From positions 1 through 64,000 of the forward strand of contig NZ_JAUSLG010000038.1 of NCBI RefSeq assembly GCF_030646615.1: DNA of 64,000 nt, given 5' to 3'. The number at the start of each line of letters is the position of its first letter. Position 1 is the first letter of the stretch. This document shows positions 9,894 through 17,733 of the stretch, one piece after another. The DNA comes from Phenylobacterium sp. (lineage in GTDB: Bacteria; Pseudomonadota; Alphaproteobacteria; Caulobacterales; Caulobacteraceae). The translations under genes were made by a program, and so were the position numbers. Below the pieces are notes generated by a model. That model saw nothing but the letters and a program-made list of their open reading frames with translations. It did not search any database and was not told the origin of the DNA.

Positions 9894-10616
9894 CCGCCCG
9901 ATCCACCGGCGCCGGTGGCCGTTCAGGGTGCGCTCATAGCCGGCCATCCCCAGGGCCGCCTCCACCTCGGGGCGGCTGGTGCGCAGGATCATGTCCATCT
10001 GATAACCGCCATCGGCCCCGATCAGCAGGTCGGCCTGCACATCGACCCCTTCGGCCTGGCCGCGAAGTGGCAAGGCGAGCGAGGCGCCCGCGCAGGCCGG
10101 GTCTCCCGCCAGGACGAGGCCCGGCAGTTGCAGGCCCGCAAGGCTGATATCGGCCAAGGATACCTGGCCGCCGGCCCTTCGGCATTCGCCGCCCCGAAGG
10201 TCGAGGGAGAGGCCGACCATCCGCACCGTCCCGGCCAATCCCGACGCCGGCGCGAGCTGGCCAAGGGGCAAGGCGGCGTCCACATCGATCAGTTCCACAG
10301 CGCCCCGGCCAAGCCGCGCCGCGCCGGTCGCGACCTCGCCAGCAAAGGTGAGGCGCGGCCGCGCCGCCAGCAACGACAGCGGGCTCAGCCCCAGGCGGAC
10401 CTCGCCGAGCCGCAGGCCGCGGTAGGCGGCGTCCGACAGGCGGCCGCGCCAGACCGTCCCCGAGACCTGGGCTGCGCTCAGACCCGCTGCGCCGGCGCGG
10501 TCTCCCAGGACAAGGCTCAGGGGCGCCATGGCCAGCACGACCACCAGCGCCGCCAGACCGAAGACGCCCCCCAGGGCCGGGGCGGCGAGCGGCAGGCTTG
10601 GCCCGATGAGCCTCAT
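9879..10616 (-). CDS. gspN: Type II secretion protein GspN
   Basis: A 245-residue protein with one N-terminal membrane helix and a periplasmic domain showing the GTVWRGRL motif and repeated beta-rich segments of the GspN family. GspN is an accessory inner-membrane component present in only some T2SS operons. It is the last gene of the operon and overlaps gspM by 4 bases. Confidence 0.85.
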   Translation of the reverse strand: MRLIGPSLPLAAPALGGVFGLAALVVVLAMAPLSLVLGDRAGAAGLSAAQVSGTVWRGRLSDAAYRGLRLGEVRLGLSPLSLLAARPRLTFAGEVATGAARLGRGAVELIDVDAALPLGQLAPASGLAGTVRMVGLSLDLRGGECRRAGGQVSLADISLAGLQLPGLVLAGDPACAGASLALPLRGQAEGVDVQADLLIGADGGYQMDMILRTSRPEVEAALGMAGYERTLNGHRRRWIGRLGQP

Positions 10617-11086
10617 GGAGTCACCGCCGCGAAGGTGGCGTCCACATCCAGCTGGCCGACCTCGCCTTTCAGCACCGTCAGGTGGCGGGCGGCGATGGCG
10701 TGTTCGGCCTGCAGGCGGGCGATCCAGGGCATGACTGAGGCGCTTGGCCCCATGACCACGGCCTGGACGCCGCCGTCCTCGCCGGCCTCGATCCGCACCA
10801 CCTCCAGGCCAGCCGCCGCGGCGGTGTCGGCCACCAGTTGCTCCACCGGGGCCGACCGCGTAGGCGCAGGCGCGGCTTCGCCCAGGCGGGCGATCTCGGC
10901 GACGGCGGCGTCCACCACCGCCTCGTCAGCCAGGGCGCGGGCGAGGTGGTCTTCAGCGTCCTGGGCGGCGCCCCGCAGGGGCGAAGCCACGCCAAACCAC
11001 AGGATGAAGATCAGCAGCAGCCCGGCGAGCGCGCCCAGGAGACTCTGCTCGCGCCGGCTGCGCGTCGTCCACCATTCCACCATCAC
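10613..11086 (-). CDS. gspM: Type II secretion protein GspM
   Basis: A 157-residue bitopic inner-membrane protein: short cytoplasmic N-terminus (WWTTRSRREQSLLG), a membrane helix, a helical linker and a small ferredoxin-like periplasmic domain. GspM pairs with GspL in the inner-membrane assembly platform. The sequence is weakly conserved, so the call leans on size, topology and its place between gspL and gspN with 4-base overlaps on both sides. Confidence 0.88.
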   Translation of the reverse strand: MMVEWWTTRSRREQSLLGALAGLLLIFILWFGVASPLRGAAQDAEDHLARALADEAVVDAAVAEIARLGEAAPAPTRSAPVEQLVADTAAAAGLEVVRIEAGEDGGVQAVVMGPSASVMPWIARLQAEHAIAARHLTVLKGEVGQLDVDATFAAVTP

Positions 11087-12204
11087 CGTGCTCCCAGAAT
11101 GACGTCGCTGATCACCCGCCCGCCCTCTTCCCGCGAGCCCTCGACCCGCACGGAGAGGCCAGAGGCGTTCAGGGCCTGGGCCAGGCTCTCGCCATCGGAA
11201 TAGGCGGCATGGCTGAGGGCGGCCCGGGCTGCGCCGTCAGGCATGATGATCAGGCTTTCGACCTGGACCTGATCCATGGGTTCGACGGCGGCGAACAATT
11301 GCGCGGCCAGGCCGCTGGCGCCGCCGCCGGACACCAGGCTGAGCGCGTCCAGCTGCGCCTGGGCCTGGACGGCCGGGTCGGTGACCAGCGTCCCCTGGGG
11401 CAGGATGGCGGCGACCTTGGCCTCGGCCCGGGCCTCGGCCTGACGGGCGCGCAGGTGGTCGGCGCCGGCCTGGGCGCCCCAGAGGACCAGCGGGCTGATC
11501 AGCAGGGCCGCCGCCAGGATCGCGGTCCGGCGAAGGTCGCGGCGACCCAGGGGCTCGCGCCGCGTGGGATCGAACGCCCCCTGCAGCAGGTTGACCGCAG
11601 GGCTGACCGCCATGTCGGCCAGGGCGCGCTCCAGGGCGGGGCCGGCCAGGGCCTGGGCCGGACGTTCGCCGACGATGGCGGCCACCAGGTCCGGCTCACC
11701 GGTGAAGGCCAGCCGCTGGCCCCGCACGGCGGTCAGGGCGCCGAAATCTGCGGTGATGATCACCGGCACGCCCTCAGGATCGTCCGGCGGCTCGGGCAAG
11801 GCCAAGCAGTCGGGGATGACCAGATCGGGCGCGACCCCGTGCAGGGCGGCGTGGTCCAGCCAGGCCTGCATCCGGACCGCCGAAAGCGCGACGATCAGGC
11901 GATGACCATCGGCCTCAGGCGGCGACAGGCCCAGATGGGCGCCCACCGCGCTGGTCATCTGGTCTTCCAACAGGGCGAGCGCCGCCCCCCGGGCCTGGGC
12001 CTCCGACGCGGCCTTGATCGGCGCCCAGCGGACCAGGACTTCGGCGCCGGGGATCACCAGCACATTGCGCATGGGCGTCAGGGCCGAGGCCTCCTGCACC
12101 GGCAGGATGCCGCGCCCCACCACCGAGCCCAGCTCGTCGAGGATCAGATAGGTCGGCTCGGCGTCGGGCGCCGCGCCGGCGAGGACGATACGGGTTCGGT
12201 TCAT
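11083..12204 (-). CDS. gspL: Type II secretion protein GspL
   Basis: A 373-residue protein with an actin-like cytoplasmic domain (about residues 1-235, containing VPVIITADFGALTAVRG), a single transmembrane helix around residues 240-260 and a small periplasmic domain. GspL links the GspE ATPase to the membrane platform. It overlaps gspK and gspM by 4 bases each, which indicates translational coupling. Confidence 0.9.
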   Translation of the reverse strand: MNRTRIVLAGAAPDAEPTYLILDELGSVVGRGILPVQEASALTPMRNVLVIPGAEVLVRWAPIKAASEAQARGAALALLEDQMTSAVGAHLGLSPPEADGHRLIVALSAVRMQAWLDHAALHGVAPDLVIPDCLALPEPPDDPEGVPVIITADFGALTAVRGQRLAFTGEPDLVAAIVGERPAQALAGPALERALADMAVSPAVNLLQGAFDPTRREPLGRRDLRRTAILAAALLISPLVLWGAQAGADHLRARQAEARAEAKVAAILPQGTLVTDPAVQAQAQLDALSLVSGGGASGLAAQLFAAVEPMDQVQVESLIIMPDGAARAALSHAAYSDGESLAQALNASGLSVRVEGSREEGGRVISDVILGAR

Positions 12205-13178
12205 TCGTCATATGTCCATCGGCGGGCGACCAGGCGGACCTGGCCGGCGGAATCGACCTCGAACAGGCCGCTGGCGACCACCTCGGCGTCGAGATAGTCC
12301 ACCTGGGTCTGCAGGGTGAAGAAGCGGGTGATGGCCTTGAGCTGGCTGGGGTCGCCCGGGATGTGCTCGGCAAGCGCGGGCTGGGCCCAGAAATCGGTGA
12401 CGCTCCAGCCGCCGGCCGGCCGCGCGGCGATCACGCGCAGGGCGAGCTCCGGGCTCACCTCGCCCTGCGTCAGCATGGTGATCAGCACAGCCTTGTCCGG
12501 CGTCAGGGTGTTCACATTGATCGGCGACAGGTCGGTGATCGGCAGGGCGCACACATAGGGGCGCAGGCGGGCATAGACCGAAGGCGTGAAGCCGCGGATG
12601 GCCCGCAGTTCGCTGACCTCGGCCAGCAGGGTCCCGCCGGTCCGATAGGCGGGCGATCCCGCCAGATAGGCCTCGTCCTCGGCGCCGCCGCTCTCGCGAA
12701 CCCCGTCGCTGTCGATCCAGTCGGTGAGGGCCGCGCCCAGCATCTCGGCCTCGCGGGGGGCGAAATTGAGGGCGCCCAGCAGGGCGTTGAACTGGGCGAC
12801 CCCGGTCTCGCGCCGGCTCAGCACATCGCCGGCCCCCTGGACCACGCTGTTCAGATTGAAGCAGGCGCCGCCATCGGTGATCCGGCTCTGGATCAGGCCG
12901 TTCTCCACCGGGAAGCTGAAGGGGCGATCATGCCAGCCGCCGTCCAGGGTGACCCGGTCCGACGCCCGCACCAGCTGGCTGATCTGTCCCGCCGCCAGGG
13001 TCTCGGCGCCCAGGGCGTACCAGCGGGCCTGGCCCACGGCCTGGGCGTTGGCGGCCCGACGAATGCCAAAGCGGATGTCGTCCAGCACCACGGCGGCCAG
13101 GGTGGCCAGCACCGCCACCAGCAGGAGGACGGTCAGCAGGGCGACGCCCCGCTCCGATGAGCTCGCCGCGGGCCTCAT
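12201..13178 (-). CDS. gspK: Type II secretion minor pseudopilin GspK
   Basis: A 325-residue protein with a prepilin signal. After the short leader ending SSSERG the hydrophobic segment VALLTVLLLVAVLATLAAVV begins. As usual in GspK, the conserved Glu at position 5 of mature pseudopilins is absent. The large C-terminal domain has the helix-hairpin-helix-like region and SPINVNTLTPDKAVL typical of GspK. It caps the pseudopilus tip together with GspI and GspJ. Confidence 0.92.
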   Translation of the reverse strand: MRPAASSSERGVALLTVLLLVAVLATLAAVVLDDIRFGIRRAANAQAVGQARWYALGAETLAAGQISQLVRASDRVTLDGGWHDRPFSFPVENGLIQSRITDGGACFNLNSVVQGAGDVLSRRETGVAQFNALLGALNFAPREAEMLGAALTDWIDSDGVRESGGAEDEAYLAGSPAYRTGGTLLAEVSELRAIRGFTPSVYARLRPYVCALPITDLSPINVNTLTPDKAVLITMLTQGEVSPELALRVIAARPAGGWSVTDFWAQPALAEHIPGDPSQLKAITRFFTLQTQVDYLDAEVVASGLFEVDSAGQVRLVARRWTYDE

Positions 13179-13756
13179 GCCCCGCCATCCGGCAACAGGA
13201 CCAATTGCGTGACCTGGCCAAAGGACTCCAGGTCCATCTCCAGGCGGATCGCCTGCGGCAAACGCCGGTCGGCGCTGGGCGCCCAGGCCGGCGCCCAGGC
13301 CCCGCGGGCGTAGAAGGCGACCACCAGACCCCTCACCCCGCGCAGCAACACCTGAGGTTCGCCCAGGGCCGCGCCGTCCAGGGCCGAGCGGGCGCGCCGC
13401 TCCAGGCGGTCCTCCACCAGGCGGTATTCCACATACTGCATCGCCGCCCGCGGCGCGGCGTCGGGATTGTCCCAGCCCCGGCGGGTGAAGGCCAGGACCG
13501 GCGCGGCGTCGCTCTCGCCGCCTGAGAGGCTGCGGCTGGGGACGCCCCCATCGGCGCGGGTGCGGCGATCGGCGATCTGCTCCAGGTCGGTCTTGATCAG
13601 GGCCCGCGCGCTCTGCAGGGCGGCGATCTCGTCCATCCGTTCGCGCACCACCGCGCGGTTGTCGGCGGCGAAGCCCAGCACCGCCACGCCGGCGGCCGAG
13701 AGCAGGCTGAAGACCAGCAGGGCCACCAGCATCTCCACCAGGGTGAAGCCCTTCAT
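13175..13756 (-). CDS. gspJ: Type II secretion minor pseudopilin GspJ
   Basis: A 193-residue minor pseudopilin beginning MKGFTLVEMLVALLVFSLLS, with GspO cleavage expected after Gly3 and the conserved Glu5 of the mature chain. The periplasmic part contains the LEQIADRRTR region common to GspJ. It overlaps gspI and gspK by 4 bases each. Confidence 0.93.
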   Translation of the reverse strand: MKGFTLVEMLVALLVFSLLSAAGVAVLGFAADNRAVVRERMDEIAALQSARALIKTDLEQIADRRTRADGGVPSRSLSGGESDAAPVLAFTRRGWDNPDAAPRAAMQYVEYRLVEDRLERRARSALDGAALGEPQVLLRGVRGLVVAFYARGAWAPAWAPSADRRLPQAIRLEMDLESFGQVTQLVLLPDGGA

Positions 13757-14118
13757 GCGCCCCCCCGGAAGACGGTGACCTCGGCCACGGTGCGCGGCTC
13801 GCTGGCGCCCCGGACCTGAATGTCGATGCGCAAAAGACCCTGGTCGGCGGGCGCCGTGGTGCGCCGCCAGACCCAGTCCTGACCGCCGAGCTGGACCTGG
13901 CCCTCGGCCTCGCCCAGGGCCGGCGGCTCCGGCGAGATCAGGGCCTCGACGGCGGCGTTCTCCGCCACCATGGCCGCCAGGGTTCGGGTCTGCAGCAGTT
14001 GGGCGGTGCGGGTGTTTTCCCCCGCCAGGTTCAGGAGCGCGAGCACCACCAGGCTGAACACCGCCAGGGCGACCAGCAGCTCGATGAGGGTGAAGCCCTG
14101 TTCAGCCGGCCGGCGCAT
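13753..14118 (-). CDS. gspI: Type II secretion minor pseudopilin GspI
   Basis: A 121-residue minor pseudopilin whose prepilin signal MRRPAEQG is followed by FTLIELLVALAVFSLVVLA. The ATG at 14116-14118 gives a normal short leader; another in-frame start at 14142 would extend it by eight residues. Either choice overlaps the end of gspH. The compact C-terminal domain, with QDWVWRRTT and a closing EVTVFRGG, fits GspI. Confidence 0.9.
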   Translation of the reverse strand: MRRPAEQGFTLIELLVALAVFSLVVLALLNLAGENTRTAQLLQTRTLAAMVAENAAVEALISPEPPALGEAEGQVQLGGQDWVWRRTTAPADQGLLRIDIQVRGASEPRTVAEVTVFRGGA

Positions 14119-14599
14119 CGAGCCGCACCTCGCCGGTCCCATCGACGCTGACTGTCATCTGCTGGTCGGCCCGAGACAGGGTCACCCTGGCCGGCTCGGC
14201 CGACCCGGTGGGATCGAACCGCACGGCGTCCCGGCCCGGGGCCGCCTGCAGGCGCGCCCCCAGGCCGGCAGGCCAGGCGTGGGCCTCGAAGGGCGCAGCC
14301 TCCAGAGGCTCCCACTGGCCCCGGCGCAGGACGCGGAAGTCGTAGCCGTCCTCGTCCAGGCGAACCTCAACGGCGCGGTTGGTCAGCAGGGATTCCTCCC
14401 GCGCCCGGGCGAAGCGCCCGGCGAGCGCTTCGGCCTCGCGGCGCACCTCGCCGCGGCCGTCTGGGGCGGTCATCACCACCGCGGCGCCCATCAGGCCCAG
14501 GATGACAAGCACCACCATCAGCTCCACCAGGGTGAAGCCGGCCTCAGCGCGGCGGCGCGTCCCGGGGACGGCCTCAGTTCCAGTTGCCGATGTCCGCAT
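14102..14599 (-). CDS. gspH: Type II secretion minor pseudopilin GspH
   Basis: A 165-residue minor pseudopilin with leader ending AEAG and hydrophobic N-terminus FTLVELMVVLVILGLMGAAV. The segment LAGRFARAREESLLTNRAVEV is characteristic of GspH/FimT. I chose ATG at 14597-14599, inside the last codons of gspG, because it gives a leader of about 20 residues and no closer start is available. The in-frame ATG at 14647 would add 16 more residues. Confidence 0.88.
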   Translation of the reverse strand: MRTSATGTEAVPGTRRRAEAGFTLVELMVVLVILGLMGAAVVMTAPDGRGEVRREAEALAGRFARAREESLLTNRAVEVRLDEDGYDFRVLRRGQWEPLEAAPFEAHAWPAGLGARLQAAPGRDAVRFDPTGSAEPARVTLSRADQQMTVSVDGTGEVRLDAPAG

Positions 14600-15020
14600 C
14601 CTCGCCTTCGCCGCCCTTGGCCCCGTCGGCGCCGAAGGAGTAGACATCGAACCGGCCCCGCTCGCCGGGATAGGCGTACTGATAGGGGTTGCCCCAGGGA
14701 TCGTCGGGCAGGCGGCGGATATAGCCCCCGTCCCGATAGCGATCGGCCCGGGGAAGCCCGGCCGGAAGCTGGGTCAGGGCCGCCAACCCTTGCTCGGTGG
14801 TGGGATAGGCCAGCATTTCCAGCCGGTAGGTTTCCACCGCCTGCTCCAGGGTGGAGATGTCGGCCTTGGTCTTCTCCCGCATGGCGCGGTCCTGGCTCGG
14901 CAGCACATTGATCATCACCACTGTGGCCAGCAGGCCCAGGATGACGACCACGACCATCAGCTCCACCAGGGTGAAGCCGGCTTCCGAGGCCGGGCGGGCG
15001 CGCATCTTGCGTCGGGTCAT
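14574..15020 (-). CDS. gspG: Type II secretion major pseudopilin GspG
   Basis: A 148-residue protein that polymerises into the pseudopilus. The leader ends SEAG and is followed by FTLVELMVVVVILGLLATVV. The motifs AYPTTEQGLAAL, PDDPWGNPYQYAYPG and the acidic, glycine-rich DGAKGGEGEDADIGNW end are the calcium-binding region of GspG. It is separated from gspF by 26 bases, the largest gap inside the operon. Confidence 0.96.
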   Translation of the reverse strand: MTRRKMRARPASEAGFTLVELMVVVVILGLLATVVMINVLPSQDRAMREKTKADISTLEQAVETYRLEMLAYPTTEQGLAALTQLPAGLPRADRYRDGGYIRRLPDDPWGNPYQYAYPGERGRFDVYSFGADGAKGGEGEDADIGNWN

Positions 15021-15046
15021 GAGGGCTCCTTCGAACGCTCTGGTCC

Positions 15047-16252
15047 CTAGCCCAGGGCCAGGGTGTTGATCTGCAGGATGGGCAGCAGGATGGACAGGAC
15101 GATGACCGCCACCAGTCCGCCCATGAGAATGATGATCGCCGGCTCCAGCAGGCTGAGCGCCACGGCGGTGAAGGTCGCGAACTCGCGCTCCATGTATTCC
15201 GCCGCCCGACCCAGCATCAGCTCGACCCGGCCGCTGTTCTCGCCGCTGGCGGTCATATAGACGAGCAGCGGCGGGAAGACCGCCACCTTGCGCATGGCCG
15301 AGGACAGCGCCCCGCCCTCGCGGATCATCTCGGCCATGTCCGTCGTCGCCTGGCGCAGGACGTGGTTGTGGATGGTGGGCGCGGTGATCTGCAGGCCCTC
15401 CAGGATCGGCAGGCCGCTGGCGATCATGGTCGAGAGCGTTCGCGCCAGACGCGCCGCATGCAGGTCGCGGGTCAGGCGGCCCAGGATCGGCAGGCGCAGC
15501 ATGAGCGCGTCGGCGTTCATCCGGATGTCTGGCCGCCGAAGCGCACGCGCCGCCAGGACGCCTGCGACCGCCAGGACCAGCAGCATGACCAGGCCATAGC
15601 TGCGGATCGCGTCGGAGGTTCCGATCACCAGCCTGGTCAGCAGGGGCAGGGTCTGGCCCATGGATTCGAACTGGTCGACCACCTTGGGCACCACGAAGGT
15701 CATGAGGGCCAGGACCACCAGCAGGGCGGTGGCGGCCAGCACGGCCGGATAGACCAGGGCCGCGGTGACCTTGCTCTGGGCCTGCTGGTCCCGCTCCAGA
15801 AGATCGGCCAGGCGCTCCAGGATCGATGGCAGGGCGCCGGAGCCTTCGCCGGCGGCGACCATGGCCCGGTAGAGGGGCGGAAAGGCCCGACCCTGGCGCG
15901 CCATGGCGTCGGACAGGCGATAGCCCTCCAGCACGCCCCCATGGACCCCCATCAGGGCGTTGCGCACCGCCGGCTTCTCGGCCTGGACGGCGATGGTGCG
16001 CAGGGCCTCTTCCAAGGGTGCGACGGCGACGAGCGTCGCAAGCTGCCGGGTGACCAGCGCCAGGGATCGCGCGTCCAGCCGTCCGCCGAACAGGCCGGCC
16101 GAGCCTGGCCTGGCCTTGCCCGGCGACAGGCGGATGGCGGCCAGGCGGCGACGTTCGAGGACCTCGCGGGCGGCGGCCTCGTCGGCCGCCGTCAGCTGGC
16201 CGGTGCGGGTGCGGCCGGCCAGGTCCAGGGCGACATAGTCAAAGCTGGCCAT
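15047..16252 (-). CDS. gspF: Type II secretion inner-membrane platform protein GspF
   Basis: A 401-residue polytopic protein with two repeated T2SSF domains (about residues 65-190 and 270-390) and three membrane segments. Typical motifs are MDYVALDLAGRTRTG-like at the N-terminus (here FDYVALDLAGRTRTGQ), LLERDQQAQSKVTAALVYP and EPAIIILMGGLVAVIVLSIL near the end. It forms the platform on which GspE works. Its first codons overlap the gspE stop by 14 bases. Confidence 0.95.
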   Translation of the reverse strand: MASFDYVALDLAGRTRTGQLTAADEAAAREVLERRRLAAIRLSPGKARPGSAGLFGGRLDARSLALVTRQLATLVAVAPLEEALRTIAVQAEKPAVRNALMGVHGGVLEGYRLSDAMARQGRAFPPLYRAMVAAGEGSGALPSILERLADLLERDQQAQSKVTAALVYPAVLAATALLVVLALMTFVVPKVVDQFESMGQTLPLLTRLVIGTSDAIRSYGLVMLLVLAVAGVLAARALRRPDIRMNADALMLRLPILGRLTRDLHAARLARTLSTMIASGLPILEGLQITAPTIHNHVLRQATTDMAEMIREGGALSSAMRKVAVFPPLLVYMTASGENSGRVELMLGRAAEYMEREFATFTAVALSLLEPAIIILMGGLVAVIVLSILLPILQINTLALG

Positions 16253-17732
16253 GACCGCCGCCTTCCTGGCGCGTGACCCGCAGGGCTTCCTCGACCGTGG
16301 TCAGGCCCTCGACGATGCAGGTGTGCGCCTCGGCCGATAGGCTGCCGCCGCCGGACGCTACCCCGGCCGCGGCGATGGCCGCCTCGTCGGCGTTCTCGCC
16401 GATCAGCCGACGCACATGGTCGTCGATCCAGATGGCCTCATAGATGCCGATCCGACCCACATAGCCGGTCTGTCCACAGTCGGCGCAGCCCTGGGCGCGG
16501 TAGAGGATCTGGCCCTCCGCCACCCCGGCCTGGCGGGCGGTGGCCGCGTCGGCGGGCTCCGGCCGGCGGCAGGTGGGGCAGAGCCGGCGGACCAGGCGCT
16601 GGGCCACGATCAGCCGCACGGTCGAGGCCAGCAGGAAGGGCTCGACCCCCATGTCGCGCAGGCGGGTCACGGCGCCGGCCGCGTCGTTGGTGTGGACCGT
16701 GGAGAGCACCAGATGGCCGGTGAGGCTGGCCTGGACGGCGATCTGGGCGGTCTCAACGTCACGGATCTCGCCGACCATGACCACGTCCGGGTCCTGGCGC
16801 AGGATGGCCCGCAGCCCGGCGGCGAAGGTCATGCCGACCTTGGCGTTGACCTGGGTCTGGCCGACGCCAGGCACGGCGTATTCCACCGGATCCTCGATGG
16901 TCAGGATGTTGCGGCTGGCGTCGTTCAGAAGGGCGAGACCCGCATAGAGGCTGGTGGTCTTGCCCGAGCCCGTGGGCCCGGTGACCAGGATCACCCCATT
17001 GGGCTCGGCCAGGGCCCTTTGGAAGGCCGAGAGCACGGCGGGGCGCATGCCCAGCTCGGGCAAGGGGATGCCCGCCTGTTCCTGGTCGAGGATCCGCATC
17101 ACCACCCGCTCGCCGGCCCGGGACGGCAGGGTGGAGACCCGCACGTCCAGGCTGCGGCCGCCCAGCGCCAGGGAGATGCGGCCATCCTGGGGGATGCGCC
17201 GCTCGGCGATATCGAGCCGGGCCATGACCTTGATGCGGCTGACGATCAGAGGGCTCAGCCGGTGCGACAGGCTCAGCACCTCACGCAGCACGCCGTCGAT
17301 CCGTAGCCGGATGATCAGGGCGGTTTCGAAGGGCTCCACATGGACGTCCGAGGCGCCGCGGCGGATGGCCTCGGCGATGACGCCATTGATCAGGCGGATG
17401 ATCGGGGCATCGTCCTGGCTGTCGAGCAGGTCGGCGGCCGCAGGGATATCCTCGGCCAGGCTGTCGAGACCGCCGGGCATGTCGAGATCGTCAGGGCCGC
17501 CCGCCGAGAGGCCGTCATCGGCATAGGCCTCCGACAGGCGCCGCTCGAACTCGGCCCGCGGCAGGGCGTGGACCTTCAGGGCGCGGCCCAGGGCGCGGCG
17601 CGCCTCGACCAGCGCCAAGGGATCGGCGCCGTCGCGCAGGCCCACATGGGCGACCTCGTCGACGCCCAGCAGCACGACGCCGTGCCGCTTGGCGAATCCG
17701 TAGGGCAGCAGGGGCGGACCAGCGGCCTCCAT
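16239..17732 (-). CDS. gspE: Type II secretion ATPase GspE
   Basis: A 497-residue cytoplasmic hexameric ATPase that drives pseudopilus assembly. Visible motifs are the Walker A GPTGSGKTTSLYAG, the Asp box TIEDPVEY, the Walker B region LRQDPDVVMVGEIRD and the His box HLVLSTVHTNDA. A tetracysteine zinc site is formed by CPTC and CADC further on. The N-terminal domain that binds GspL is present. The gene starts one base after the gspD stop. Confidence 0.96.
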   Translation of the reverse strand: MEAAGPPLLPYGFAKRHGVVLLGVDEVAHVGLRDGADPLALVEARRALGRALKVHALPRAEFERRLSEAYADDGLSAGGPDDLDMPGGLDSLAEDIPAAADLLDSQDDAPIIRLINGVIAEAIRRGASDVHVEPFETALIIRLRIDGVLREVLSLSHRLSPLIVSRIKVMARLDIAERRIPQDGRISLALGGRSLDVRVSTLPSRAGERVVMRILDQEQAGIPLPELGMRPAVLSAFQRALAEPNGVILVTGPTGSGKTTSLYAGLALLNDASRNILTIEDPVEYAVPGVGQTQVNAKVGMTFAAGLRAILRQDPDVVMVGEIRDVETAQIAVQASLTGHLVLSTVHTNDAAGAVTRLRDMGVEPFLLASTVRLIVAQRLVRRLCPTCRRPEPADAATARQAGVAEGQILYRAQGCADCGQTGYVGRIGIYEAIWIDDHVRRLIGENADEAAIAAAGVASGGGSLSAEAHTCIVEGLTTVEEALRVTRQEGGGHGQL

Positions 17733-17733
17733 C